A stretch of DNA of 64,000 nt, taken from Allodiplogaster sudhausi. Lineage: Eukaryota > Nematoda > Chromadorea > Rhabditida > Diplogasteridae. Below are positions 1 through 10,690 of the stretch, one piece after another. Numbering within the stretch: position 1 is the stretch's first letter; each line of letters starts with the position of its first letter. A model generated the notes under the pieces. It ran no database searches, had not been told where the DNA came from, and saw nothing but the letters and a program-made list of their open reading frames with translations. The position numbers and the translations under genes are program-made. The stretch is taken from the NCBI GenBank assembly GCA_945643635.1, contig CALZFC010000251.1:3370001-3434000 (forward strand), written 5' to 3'.

Positions 1-1562
1 GAGAAGAAGGAGCAGAAGACAGTGGAGGGACGCCGAGGAGCGACGAACAGAGGAGAGAACGGCCCCGGGCACTCTCGCTAGATCACATTACAGAGTCGCG
101 CGAGGCCGAACGGAATGCGTTGAGTTCTTCGAAAGAGAAGGAGACTGACAGGTGTGTGGAAATAACCATAACTGTTTACATTACTACATAATGTTTGTTC
201 TGAGTGAAATTCAACAACTTCTGACCTACTAATCAACGATTTCAATAACATTTCTTAAAAATATTTTGAGTGCGCACAAAACTAACTGTTATGAAGTTTC
301 TTTAATGAAAGGGCCATACTATAATAAATTTTATTGCTCTTTCTATTTCTCTCCCTCTATATCCCTCTCCCATCCCTATTTCTCTCCTCTCTCTCTCTCT
401 CTTTCTCTCTCTCTCGTTCATTCCTTCTTCAGTCCTCCTCCAGGCGACGGCAGACGCCCACCGCCACAGCCTCGGCCGGCATTCAAGTCTGAGTTTAATA
501 GCTGTTGCTTTATGGAAGCCGTGTGGAATGTTATAAAAATTAGTTTTGGAAAAAAAAACAAGATTAATATTTTTAACAAGCAAACCTTTTGTAAACAGAA
601 AATTTTTATAAATAAAATTGCAGAGAGCCCCCTCATCCGCCATCAATTCGTCCGCCTCCTAAGCCTGTGCACATTGAGCACGCCGAGGGACCGGGCCCGA
701 GAGGTGGGGAAGATTCTTTGATTCTTTCGCGGCCAAAAAGATTTAATTAAATTCTCTTCTCATGTTAAAATTTACATTCTTTATGTCTTTTAAAATCATA
801 CTTAAAAAATTTTTAATAATTAAAATAACATATCTCACAATCTGATAAATACTATGATAAATTGATTAAATATTGAAACGACTTATATTTATTCGAAATT
901 TGACCACCTGTTTAATATCAATTCCAATATACTTCTCGCTATTCTTCTCCCTCTGCTCATGTCAGGCCCGACCTACAACTGCCGCGTCCTGAACCCCGAA
1001 TTTGACGGGCGCGCCTCTGCAGCCAACGACTGGACCTGCCCGATGACGTGGCCGGGCATTGCCAAGGACAACACCTGCAGATGCACTTATGAGGTCAGAG
1101 TCAGGGTCACGAGGTCAGGGTGAGGGTCACTTAAGAAGTCAGCATTAAAAGCAAAAGATTCTTTTTGTGCTTGTTATTTTCTTCAACGTGCCGTAACTAT
1201 TTGAATTTTTCTGAGCACTTCTCCCCAAATGAATTACTCTCTCGCCCTTGTTTCAAAATTGGGTTTTTGGTTCCTTGACAAAATTTGCATTTCGAAAGTT
1301 TGGCCGTATTAATATGTTCGTATGTTACTACAGGGTGCATTTAAAAAATTCTAATCATTCTTTTGCGAGCTGGTGGGTTTGAGCACAGTGAGAATAATAT
1401 AAGATATTCTTTTACGGTTCAAGCTGATCGCTGGATCGCGGATTATGGACCAATTGTATGATGAGACATGCAAACGTATTTGTAACCTGTCATTGCCAGG
1501 TGGAAGCACGTGATGATCGAGGCTGCGCCACGGGATTCATCTACACTTGCCGCAGGGTTTAG
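1..1562 (+). CDS. 3' part of a gene for a proline-rich protein with a six-Cys C-terminal domain (5' end outside window)
   Basis: Five exons join in consistent phase: 1-151, 433-486, 624-703, 966-1093 and 1500-1562 (TAG). All introns are GT-AG and every phase fits (2, 2, 1, 0). The first exon is open in the frame starting at base 3 and encodes a charged, Ser/Glu/Arg-rich stretch. Exons 2-3 are Pro-rich (PPPGDGRRPPPQPRP, then PPHPPSIRPPPKPVHIEH). Exons 4-5 hold six cysteines: YNCRV, WTCPM, NTCRCTYE, RGCATG and a terminal YTCRRV. This looks like a disulfide-bonded, probably extracellular module after a disordered linker. The start lies upstream of the window, so no signal peptide can be seen. 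I do not recognise the family. Codon choice in exons 4-5 is much more GC-rich than the introns, which supports real coding sequence. An AATAAA lies about 420 bases past the stop (near 1982). Confidence 0.65.
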
Positions 1563-2360
1563 CGGACATTAGAACGTGCATAATTCGGCATCCATTCTTC
1601 AATACAGAATCCGTTTTTGTCTTCCTTCCTTTGTACCAGCAATTTCGCATTGAATGAAAAAAGTTACAGTCTTCTTACTTTATTTTAAACTATTGATCCA
1701 TATTGATTGTTGTATTTATTTTTATGCGCAACAGAGATCTTACCTTTTACACTTATTTGAAACTCACTGTTCAGACAGTGGCTCGAAGTGCATGTTTATA
1801 TATATTTTTAAAATTAAGCTTTGAGTAAGCGAATTTTACTCAAGAAAAAAAGAAAGAGAAAATACAATGTTTACTTGCGATGACAGGTATATTTTCTTTT
1901 ATATACTCTCTTTGCCAGTGATCAGTTTGATTTGCGTATTGTTATTTTTTTGTAACAATAATTTACAAAATGATCACAAAGAATAAAGTAAAAACACTTC
2001 ACAACGTATTCGCCTGAATTATTTAATTACATACCTACATATGTATGTACATACATATTGCTGAAGAGGCGATGTCAAAGTGCAAATGAATGCAAATAGT
2101 ACATAAATAAAATGGTTTACTGAACATTTTGTCTTTAATAATAAAATTTTTTAAAATTAAAATTGTCTATTCATTTTAGGTATTTATGGCTGATGGTGAG
2201 TTGCAATTTTTTGGCATTGAAAATTCTACGACCTGGTGATTTTGAGGAGCGAGTTGTTCTTATAAGAAGTTCATGTGAGAGAATCATTGCTAATCCTTTC
2301 GAGGTTGTAACCTGGTGCTTTTGAGAACATAGAAATAAAGCCACAAGAAAACAAAAATAT
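1563..2360. other. AT-rich intergenic DNA, no gene seen
   Basis: I see no coding exon here. It contains an AATAAA near 1982 that could serve the upstream gene and a short palindromic ATGTATGTACATACAT stretch near 2040. At about 2305-2350 there is a fragment (ACCTGGTGCTTTTGAG followed by AATAAAGCCACAAGA) that recurs at about 20025-20065. Confidence 0.5.
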
Positions 2361-2399
2361 CTGATGGTGATATGTACATATAGAGTTGAGATGAAATAC

Positions 2400-2640
2400 C
2401 ATTCTCTCGGTTCACTCTACTTTCCCTCTATCTCTAGCTCCCTCGTATTTTCTCTCTCTTACTCTCTCTTTGTCTCTCTTCTCCTTCTTTCTGCTCTCTC
2501 TCTCTCCTACTCTATTTCTCCCCTTCATCCAAACCTTGGCCGCCTGTGCTGCTCCTTCCACGCTCGCGTTCTTTCTCTACAAGATCGCGATCGCTCTGCT
2601 GTGGGATTTTTGCTGCCTTTTCGCTGAAATTTTTCAGGAA
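2400..2640 (+). repeat. (CT)n tract plus CCAAACCTTGGCC module
   Basis: An imperfect CT array is followed at about 2527 by CCAAACCTTGGCCGCCTG, then a TTCTTTCT..CAAG..CGCGATCGC block and a GCTGCCTTTTCGCTGAAAT tail. The same order recurs near 14300-14430, 22080-22320 and 36600-36770, in weaker form near 29900-30050 and 30240-30370, and inverted near 18940-19190. It is therefore a dispersed repeat with a built-in microsatellite. Confidence 0.7.
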
Positions 2641-2710
2641 TAACTATCTAAGAAAAAATAAGACAGAGATTGAGTATAGGTATCAATAATTCTCTGGCAA
2701 ACTTTTTTAA

Positions 2711-2853
2711 TTCAAGTAAAAAGACGCGAATTCAAGATTGAGATTTTGGCTCCTTTATTAAGATTACTAAAAAAATAATTCAGTTCAAGTAAAAAGACGC
2801 GAATTCAAGATTGAGATTTTGGCTCCTTTATTAAGATTACTAAAAAAATAATT
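2711..2853. repeat. Perfect two-copy 73-bp tandem duplication
   Basis: The 70-base block starting TTCAAGTAAAAAGACGCG at 2711 repeats without a visible change at 2784; the two copies are separated by CAG. The identity implies a recent duplication or an assembly duplicate. Confidence 0.9.
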
Positions 2854-3149
2854 AAGCGTAAAAAATAATGAAATTAAATTTTTTAAAGAGTTTTCTATGA
2901 ATAAAAATAAATATGAAAGCAAAACAGTGTACGTTGGCTGAGAATTTTTTGTCCATACGACAGGTGGTTTCCTTTGGCCATGAACAAATATGTATCTGAT
3001 AGATTTAACAAATACGATTTGTCAATGTTGTCTCCAATAGGCTGTTCAATAATCAAAATTTGAAGTTTTAATGAAAACAGCCGGTGGTAGTTAATGGAGT
3101 GCATCAGAGATCTTAGATCATTATCAATTACCCAATAAATGAGAAACTT

Positions 3150-3520
3150 TTCAGAAATATAAAGAACGGACTCCTAGTCGCCAACAACTGACTTCGCCTT
3201 CGACTGGAGTTTCCTCTATTTCACTAGCCACTTTATCCGTTTCACTGTGGAAAGGAGTTTTTTTTTGGATTTTGGTGCAATCAACGAGGTATTTTGATGT
3301 GTTTTTCAGACACCAAAACATCTCAAAGAGTTGAGTGACTGGCAAGAGGCTCTGTTTCACTCACTAACTCTCTCCATTGGATCTCAAAATACGTTCTCTC
3401 TCATTCTTTCTCTTTACTTCTCTATCTTTATTACTCGCTCTCTCTGTCTCTCTCTCTTTTCTTCTCTCTCTTATCTTTTTCTCTCTCTCTCTCTCTGTCT
3501 CTCTCTTTTTTTCTCTACCT
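3150..3520. repeat. Exon-like dispersed repeat copy followed by a CT array
   Basis: On the minus strand 3160-3250 reads SEIEETPVEGEVSCW. It is similar as DNA to 3845-3935 (minus) and 24620-24700 (plus), where the reading is METPE-like and acidic. The adjoining AGTTTTTTTTTGGATTTTGG block (about 3255-3290) recurs at 11865-11890. From about 3370 to 3520 the sequence is CT-rich microsatellite. I treat this as a decayed repeat copy that carries a former coding fragment, not as a gene. Confidence 0.5.
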
Positions 3521-3844
3521 AGTAGGTTTTCTTAAAGTACGAATTTGACAAAATCTACTAGTCACTCACTGTCTCAGTCCCTTTTGAAGGCCGCTCACGC
3601 CTTCTTTTCGTGACCTGGTGGTTTCTTGTGGGATGTGAATCGTTATGTATCAATCAGACTTGAGATGAATTGATGATTAGTAGTCGAACACTGCTTGTTA
3701 AATTAATTAAAAAAAATACATGAGTGGTCATCATTGTGGCTTGTTGCTTCTTCAAACATCAGCATTTGAAATTTTTTTTTAAACCAGCGATTTTTACAGA
3801 GATTTCAGACAATGATCAATTAACCAATAAAAAATACCAAAGAA

Positions 3845-3935
3845 ATAATAGGTCTTCTCGTCGGCAGCTTCTGCTTTTACTTCCGGAGTTTCTTCCATTT
3901 CACCAGCTGCTTATCTGCTTCAGTCTTTGGATAAA
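3845..3935 (-). repeat. Coding-derived repeat fragment (METPEVKAEAADEK-like)
   Basis: On the minus strand an ATG opens MEETPEVKAEAADEKT. Homologous DNA at about 3160-3250 and 24620-24700 is frameshifted or altered. The three copies lie in different orientations, which suggests dispersed copies of one exon or a retrocopy. No splice sites could be fixed. Confidence 0.4.
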
Positions 3936-3938
3936 TAG

Positions 3939-5665
3939 CCAATAATAAAACCGACGACTTCTCCGGCGTCGTCCCCGCAACGACGAAGTTCGCGCCGTCG
4001 TTCTTTCCCCTGAACAAGCGCTGTCGAGTGGAAGACTGCGAAATCGCTCTTCCCGAGGAAGAAGAAGAAGACGAAGAAAAGGTTGGTATCTAACACACTT
4101 CTCTTTTTGGCAATATTTTAAATTAATTCTAATTTTTATTTTTATTTTTGAAAACAGTTAAGTCAATATGCACACATTAATCAAAATTTAAAATTCAGTT
4201 ATAACTTTATTTAAGTAAAATTCTTTTGTAAATGTTCCATATTGAAAACTTCAATGAATGATATTTCTAGATAATCTGAAATTTATATATTTTTGATTGA
4301 TCATCTCGCTAGGTGGTTTTCATTTACTACAAGTATTTAAGTCAGCGAGCGGAGTTTGATAAACGATTGTTCTGTGGCATCGCGTTCTCATGAAAAAAAC
4401 CATAGTAATTTTACCTAAGTAAAGATTAATGATTGAGTTTTGATTAAAATAGTATTCAATAATTGCTTGCAAATTGAAAGCGAAGAGGAAGGCGTCCACG
4501 TTTTTGCCGAAGCAGCGATGAGAGAAGTTGGCTGTCAACCCGGAGTGCATCTGCCAGGGCTAGAGCGAGAGAGAGAGAGAGAGAGAGAGAGATAGGGAGT
4601 TTAAAAGCAAACAATTTACAAGCCATTTCCACCTGTGATTTTAGAAAATAAAATGCAAATTGGGCACACGTGGATGTGATACGACGAAATAACTGATAAA
4701 TACAACTAGCACTAACTGTAAAGTATGAAATTTAAATTAAACTGGCAGTAAATGCGCGAGTCCCGCGCCGTTCTTCTTCATCGATACAAGCGCGCCGTGC
4801 TCCATCACCGCCAGAGTCGCTGCCTTCAACTTTATTCTATTCTTTATTCTTCTATTTCTATTCTCCATTACTACATTATAATTCTTTTCTATTACTCGAA
4901 AAATATGATTCATTACATTATACCACAAGTCCGTATATGCCATGATTGCAATGCTGGTGTGAAAATTCATATTCTCTTTCTCTCTATGAAGTTAATCATT
5001 GATTCTCTCTCTTCCATCTTTCTCCAATCTTTCTCTTCTCTCTCTCTCTTTCTCCTCTCTTCTCTCTCTCTCTTTTTCTCCTCTCTTCTCTCACTCTATC
5101 TTGATCGCAGTACTCACTATATGGAGGCGACTGTGACGTGGCCGGCGCACGCCTCAGAGAGAGTCTCCGATTCGAATCAAAATTAGTTTATTTATTCTGC
5201 TATTTCCATTTTTTCTTAGTATAAGAAGAAAACGATATTAATACTAATCGATAAATATAATGAAAAAAACGTGGACGCCTTCTTCGCCACCAATCTGCGA
5301 GATTATCTAGGATTTAATTATAACTGAATAACTGTATCATTAATCGTTGTTAGTAGTATCTTCGATTTTTCTTCTAAAGGAGGCTTTTAACAGCGTATGA
5401 TAGTTTTTGAAACGCCGCTCGCTGATTTAAATACTTGCAGTAAATGAAAACCACCAGGTGAGGTAATCAATCTAACATAAGTTAAATTACATTTCAGATT
5501 AGAGATGAGAGTGTGAGAGAGGGAGAGAGGGAGAGAGGGAACAAATAATAGCTAAAAATTAAATGTTTAATGACTGAATTCCGCGAATGGATTGGAAATT
5601 TTACACATTCATTGTTGTGTAAAGTTCTACAATTATCTTTTGTGCAGGATGATATTCCGCAATAA
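3939..5665 (+). CDS. Candidate 3' exons of an unrecognised gene with an acidic C-terminus
   Basis: A GC-rich open stretch at 3939-4081, after an AAATAG acceptor, encodes DDFSGVVPATTKFAPSF, then FFPLNKRCRVEDCEIALPEE and an acidic run. It ends at an AAG|GTTGGT donor in phase 0. The next plausible acceptor in phase 0 is TTTTGTGCAG at 5647, which would add DDIPQ and a stop (5663-5665). The intron would then contain the inverted-repeat element at 4312-5462. Codon quality of the first exon is convincing. The partner exon is a guess, and no upstream exon was identified. I do not recognise the protein. Confidence 0.3.
4312..5462. mobile_element. Non-autonomous element with long terminal inverted repeats
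   Basis: The left arm (about 4312-4545) and right arm (about 5262-5462, reverse complement) share AGGTGGTTTTCATTTACT, AAGTATTTAA..CAGCGAGCGG and GGCGTCCACGTTTTT in the same order. This gives imperfect inverted repeats of roughly 200 bp around a core of about 720 bp. The core has a CT array (5035-5100). The right half (about 4860-5462) recurs in direct orientation at about 14870-15425. No transposase frame is present. I could not define a target-site duplication. Confidence 0.6.
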
Positions 5666-6600
5666 GAGGAGATCTCGACACATGGAGGACTCGAACGGAA
5701 GAAGGTACGAATATATGTTATATGATGTATAAGTTACGCCGGCATCAATCCTTTATTCTTTTTAAAATTAATTTAGCAAACTTCAGCCACTACTACAAGC
5801 TGGAACAAGTCATATATTTTCCATGTCTTTAACATAAAGATTACTTGCGAAAAACCACCGGGTTGTGGCAGAATGGTGATAGAGATGAAATAGTTGAATG
5901 CCTAGGAAATAGGATACGCATATAGGCGGTGATTTGGGATTTTTTATCTTTGTATGATTGATGTTTGCCATCTCGACGGTGTGCCAAGTTCCATTGCGAC
6001 CATTCTTTCTATGCTACCTCGAGATTTCGTCGGCGGTCCGCTTCGACCGCTTGAACCACCTGGAATGAGATTTTGGAGATGCGGTCAACAAGACTACATG
6101 ATTGTGTGGAACAAACTTGTAACTTGTGACAATTTCAAAGTCTGAGATCCAGGCGAAGAAACATGGTAAGAGAGAAAAAGGAAGAGTGGAGAGAGAGGAT
6201 GAGAGACAGAGAGAGAGACTGAGACAGAGAGATAGAGAAAGGAAAATTGAGAGAGAGAGAGAGAGAGTTGAAGCGTGAAAGAGGGAGAGAGAGACAGGGA
6301 GAGAGACAGTGAGAGAGGCAGAGAGGGAGTCAGAGCGAGAGAGACAGAGAGAGAGACACACACAGAGACACATAGAGAGAGACAGAGAGGAGACAGAGGG
6401 AGTGAGAGAGATATCCCTCTAATGCATTGAGAATTATATAGAGATAGAGTGGAGATACTGGACAGCGAGAGAGATAGAGCGAGACAGCGATAAAGGAAAT
6501 ATGTAGATAGACGCTAATGGTAATCTGATTAACTCATGAAGCAATCGAATTTTACATTTATCTCTGATGTGAGCCAACCTAGGAATATCTCAATGTCGTC
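5463..6600. other. Repeat-derived intergenic DNA with GA arrays
   Basis: GA-rich arrays lie at about 5505-5545 and 6165-6500. The segment 6019-6110 (GGCGGTCCGCTTCGACCGCTTGAACCACC and flanks) recurs at about 16855-16960 and 21425-21545, so the 63-residue frame over it is repeat sequence. I see no gene. Confidence 0.5.
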
Positions 6601-6604
6601 TTCC

Positions 6605-8450
6605 TCATCTCTCGACCCCTTATGCTCTCTCTCTCTCTGTCTCTTTCTCTCTCTCTCTCTTTCTCTCTCTCTCTTTCTCTTTCTCTTTCTCTCTCTCATA
6701 ATCTACCAACTCTAATATTCATCCGTTATTCCATTTAGTTTCTCAATATTAATATAAGCACGCATTCACGAATGAGGAAAAATTAATCGTTCAAAAATTA
6801 AACTCTAAAATATATAATATATATATACATATCTAACGTTATGTAAAAATAAAATAATAGAAATAAACCTAAAATGCCCACACCAACCTCCTCTGCCTCG
6901 ATCGTCCGGCCATCCTCTTGCCGCCACGAAGAAAACGCGTGCGCCTCTGATACTTCTGCTACGAGGAGAAAAAAGAACGCCTTCTACACTAATGAAATAC
7001 TTTTTCTATTACCAGCTCTTTTATACTTTAAACAGAAATGCATATAATTAGAAATTCCGTCGCATATGTTTCCAACAATATTTCAGAATGTCTCATTGGA
7101 GCACGATCGAAGATCTTCCAAAAACCTCCTAAATAGAAGTGGCTCCGGGAGTAGGAAACCACCTGATTTGCGGAAAAAGATGCATGAACTTTCTTCGAAT
7201 AGGGATGTCCAACTTAAATATATTTTATCGAAAATTTTATTATCTTTTTGAAATCAGTACAAATATATTTGATGGTTGAAATTTCTAGCAAGTTTAACGA
7301 GTAATGCATTCCGTGTAAGCGCACTTGCGGACCGTTCATTTTGCGTTGAAGAAGTCACTTATTTGTATAAATTGACACTTCTCATTGATCCCAATTTCTT
7401 TTGGTTCTTCTTACATATATTAATATTACTAAATGTGACTCAGCCTGCGCGTGCAGTTTGTTTTTTGTAGATTAGAACCGGAGAATCGTTGAATCGGGAC
7501 GAGCTCGAGTGAAAGGGTTCCACGACTGCCGCCGTTTAAAGAGTCTTGCTACAAATTCAAGGGGAGCACTCTGTTCTTGTTGTTCTACGCGTTCGCTTCT
7601 CAGTTCATCTTCATTGACGGCTGATCGTCCTCGTCGGAAACTGTGACAAATTCTTGCGACTCACCAGACCTTGTACTTTTTTTTTTAAATCAATAAACAC
7701 TGAGCAGACTCTTCGGATATATTTCATAGTGTTCTTGTTTTATTCAATCGACTCAAAAAAAGTTTTTATTAAATTGACCCGACTTACTGGGGGGGGGGGT
7801 TCCATTGTTGCCTTGACGAAGAATATTGAATATGACGTGTGTTTCAAAAGGAAGCAAAAATATATATTTTCTGAAACATAAATTGACAACCTAATGGCTT
7901 AATTTTGGCCTACATAAAATAGAATACATATGAGTATTCGAAGTCAAAAACTATCAAATAAGATTACTTTAATTTAAATTTAGAAAATAAATTGATGAAT
8001 ATTGATGAATATACAGAATTATTTTTAGTGTGCAGACTTCCTTTATAAAACGTCGTCCTCACTCCTCTGCCAGTTGTCGCATGCTTTTCCGTTGCGGTTC
8101 GTTTCTTAAATTCGACCGAGCCGGTGTTCTTCTTCTTGAGTCTATAGTGAGTTACAATATTAGAGGTAAAACCTGGAAAAAATGTAAAAAAAAAAAGAAT
8201 ACCAGAAATCTAATAGTATTTTGCAATTCAACTGTCCAAACGGATAAACTACAAAATACAAACATTAATAAAAGTTCAAAGCTACTGGCCCTTCTTGCTA
8301 ACAACTTTTTTCCGAACGACATAGGCTTCCATGTTTTCTCTAGCAAGTCAGCAATTTTTAAGCCGTTTTTTCATCAGATATATCGCAATCACTTTGTTTA
8401 ATTAATTTAACAAGCAGGAATTGCGCGATGAAATTGTTCGTTAAATTTGC
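6605..8450. repeat. Composite repeat, copy A (left part)
   Basis: After a CT array (6630-6700), blocks in this order match copy B at 12840-14640: AAAACGCGTGCGCCTCTGA (about 6933), CTTTTATACTTTAAACAG (about 7018), AAACCACCTGATTTGCGG (about 7157), CCAGACCTCGTACTTTTT-like DNA (about 7663), TTTTATTAAATTGACCC (about 7764), CCTAATGGCTTAATTTTGG (about 7890) and the GGTTCGTTTCTTAAATTCGACC block (about 8097). A poly-G run of about ten sits at 7791. Copies differ by many substitutions and small indels. Copy A resumes at 9486 beyond an inserted element. Confidence 0.75.
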
Positions 8451-9481
8451 CACGGTGACTTAGTCTTTCGGCGGGGTGTGGCAAACCACAACATATTAAA
8501 CATCATTCGAAAGCTCTCAACGAGCTGATAACGTATTTGATGTTTATAGCTGCAGAAGAGAGCGCTAGAAAAACCGAAGCACAGGCGTACCTGGGTCTGG
8601 AAGGGCCCTGACTTGGTAGAGGCCCCTTCCAGACCAGGCGCCTGCAGCCGCAAAAGTTAAGAAATCGAACGGGATTTTTTTTTATGCGGAATGTAAGCGA
8701 CTTGCTCTTACAGAGAAACAAGATTCAGGTAGAAATAGTGCATCCGCAGTTGTTTAAGGCAAAAACATGGACGTTTTTGAGACAGATGGACTTTTTGAGA
8801 ATATGAAAATTTTACAGCGTGATTTAATGTGTCAACTATAATTTTTCATGTTAAAAACTACATGAAAAAGAGTAATTAGTGGCTTAAAACTCAAAAATCT
8901 CTTTAGAAAAAATTTATTTTTCTCCATACAAAACAGTCCATTTTTCACCAAAGGGGGAACCCTTTGGTGAAAAATGGCCTAAAAAAAATTTTTTCCCAAA
9001 GGTCATCAGAAATGAAGTTATTAATTATTATATGGCCTACTGTTACGTAAACATTAGTTTTAGAGTCCATAAAGCTAGCACATATCGTGCAAATGTTAAT
9101 TTTAGGGTATTTTTCCTGCAATTTCGGCGAAAAATAATCTCTTCTGCAGCTATAAACATCAAAAACGTTACCAGCTCGTTGAGAGCTTTCGAATGATGTA
9201 TAAATTGTTATGTTTTGCCACACCCCGCCGAAAGACTTCCCTTGTTAGCGCAATGCATTTCGGGTAGTTAGCAAATTAGGCACGTCACAGTAGTTAAAAA
9301 TTGCCATTAAGGGAAATCGTGCCAGGATCATCACCATTTAAATATCTGTCAGAGAAAAATAAGAAATAGTGTGTATTTTTTATTTAGTGGGACCTAGTGA
9401 AAAATCTGAAACAACGAAGACGCCGACTTACTGTAACACGTAAAATTTTACTAATTGTAAGTGTCGTCTTGGGTCACCGTG
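8451..9481. mobile_element. Non-autonomous DNA transposon (MITE-like) with TIR CACGGTGAC and TSD TTGC
   Basis: The element starts CACGGTGACTTAGTC at 8451 and ends GGGTCACCGTG at 9481. It is flanked on both sides by TTGC (8447-8450 and 9482-9485). It splits composite repeat copy A; the equivalent point in copies B and C is uninterrupted. Inside, 8462-8564 and about 9135-9237 form a second inverted repeat of about 103 bp with roughly ten differences (AGTCTTTCGGCGGGGTGTGG outward). There is a perfect 18-bp-arm hairpin at 8938-8977 (loop GGAA) and a hairpin around TCTGGAAGGGCC at about 8587-8643. No transposase is encoded. CAC..GTG ends with a 4-bp duplication resemble Chapaev (CMC) elements; that assignment is inference. 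Confidence 0.7.
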
Positions 9482-9485
9482 TTGC

Positions 9486-9765
9486 TGCAAAAAATACACG
9501 ACAAATGCTAGATCCGGTGGTTTCCCGTGGTTGTGAGCCAATATTTATTAGACAGATAAGACTAATATGATCGGCGCATCTTCATCCTCAATTAATTTAT
9601 ATTCCTTGAACAAACAATCTCTGTTCTTTTTCTCTGATTGTGAGAACTAATACATATGTGTATTTGTCATGTTTTTAGCAACCCCCATCAGATTTCTTCT
9701 TTCCGAACTTCTTCAGTTGCTCGACCTCTTTTAGTAAGGCGCATTTTTATCATTTCAAATAGAGA
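9486..9765. repeat. Composite repeat, copy A (right part)
   Basis: The right part begins with TGCAAAAAATACACGACAAA and continues into CCGGTGGTTTCCCGTGGTTG, GAGCCAATAT, the ATTCCTTGAACAAACAATC block and the CCGAACTTCTTCAG block. The same order occurs at 11125-11365, 14650-14740 (truncated) and 22625-22870. Confidence 0.75.
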
Positions 9766-9769
9766 TAGA

Positions 9770-10435
9770 GAGACAGAGAGATGAACAATATTCGGTCTGC
9801 AACTATCAGTACAAGAAGATAAATAAGTAAATTTCGTTCAATAAATTATCCATACCTCAAATCTAAACGTTTCACAAAATCACAAGCTGGTATATATAGG
9901 CAATGTTGAAGAGAAAGAGAGAAAAAAATATAGACAAATGATAGGCAAGAATAATACATGTTAAAATGTTGCATGTGAGCGCAACAGAAAATGGAGGTAA
10001 GCAATATAAATCGCTAAACTTGTGTAATTGTCATGTGATGCAAACATTTTACCATGGCAAATATCGGCACACATGACGGTGAAAGAATATTAGTTTTCAG
10101 TTCTACTGCAGTTCACATTGTTAATGTCTTGCTGACATATCAAACTTCGGCGAGACTCTATGAAATATATATGCTGTAAATAATTACATACAGCATATTC
10201 AAGCAATGAATTATGACATATTTTCTAGTCAAAAAAGAAAAAGAAAAAAAAACTTTATTCGATTGAAATGCACTTGGTGGCTTACAGAAAGACGAAATTC
10301 TGTAAATACATGGCGGTCGGTTAGAATTTTCATTTTCTTGACTCAAATCTTCTGTATTCCAATCAATCGTTGCTTCAGATGCGTTGTTAACGTAAGCAAC
10401 GGAAAACGTGATTTCACCGCCGGACCGCACCATCC
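9770..10435. repeat. Second dispersed repeat family, copy 1 of 4
   Basis: It starts GAGATGAACAATATTCGG and includes AATAAATTATCCATACCTCA, CACAAAATCACAAGCTGG, ATGATAGGCAAGAATAAT and a terminal region TTGGTGGCTTACAGAAAGAC..ATTCTGTAAATACATGG. Close copies lie at 34925-35530; more diverged ones lie at about 36165-36560 and 37140-37610. No coding capacity was found. Confidence 0.7.
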
Positions 10436-10439
10436 CATC

Positions 10440-10616
10440 AGTTAACAGATCGGAGGAAGAGAGAGAAAGGAGTATGAAAGAGAAATCGAGGAAGAGAGAG
10501 AGAGAGTGAGAGAGAGAGAGAGAAAGAGAGAGAGAGACGGAGAGAAAGAGAAAGAGAGAGAGAGAGAGAGGGAGGGATAAAGAGAGAGAGTGAAAGAGAG
10601 AAAGAGAGAGACAGAA

Positions 10617-10681
<65 letters not shown>

Positions 10682-10690
10682 CTCTCGAGG
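10440..10690. repeat. (GA)n microsatellite array
   Basis: A long imperfect GA array. It gives rise to 146- and 193-residue Ser/Leu/Phe-rich readings that are artefacts of simple sequence. Confidence 0.95.

Noticed and set aside
5954..6145. 63-codon frame as a small gene
   Set aside because: It lies on a dispersed repeat found again at 16855-16960 and 21400-21545, where the frame is not kept.
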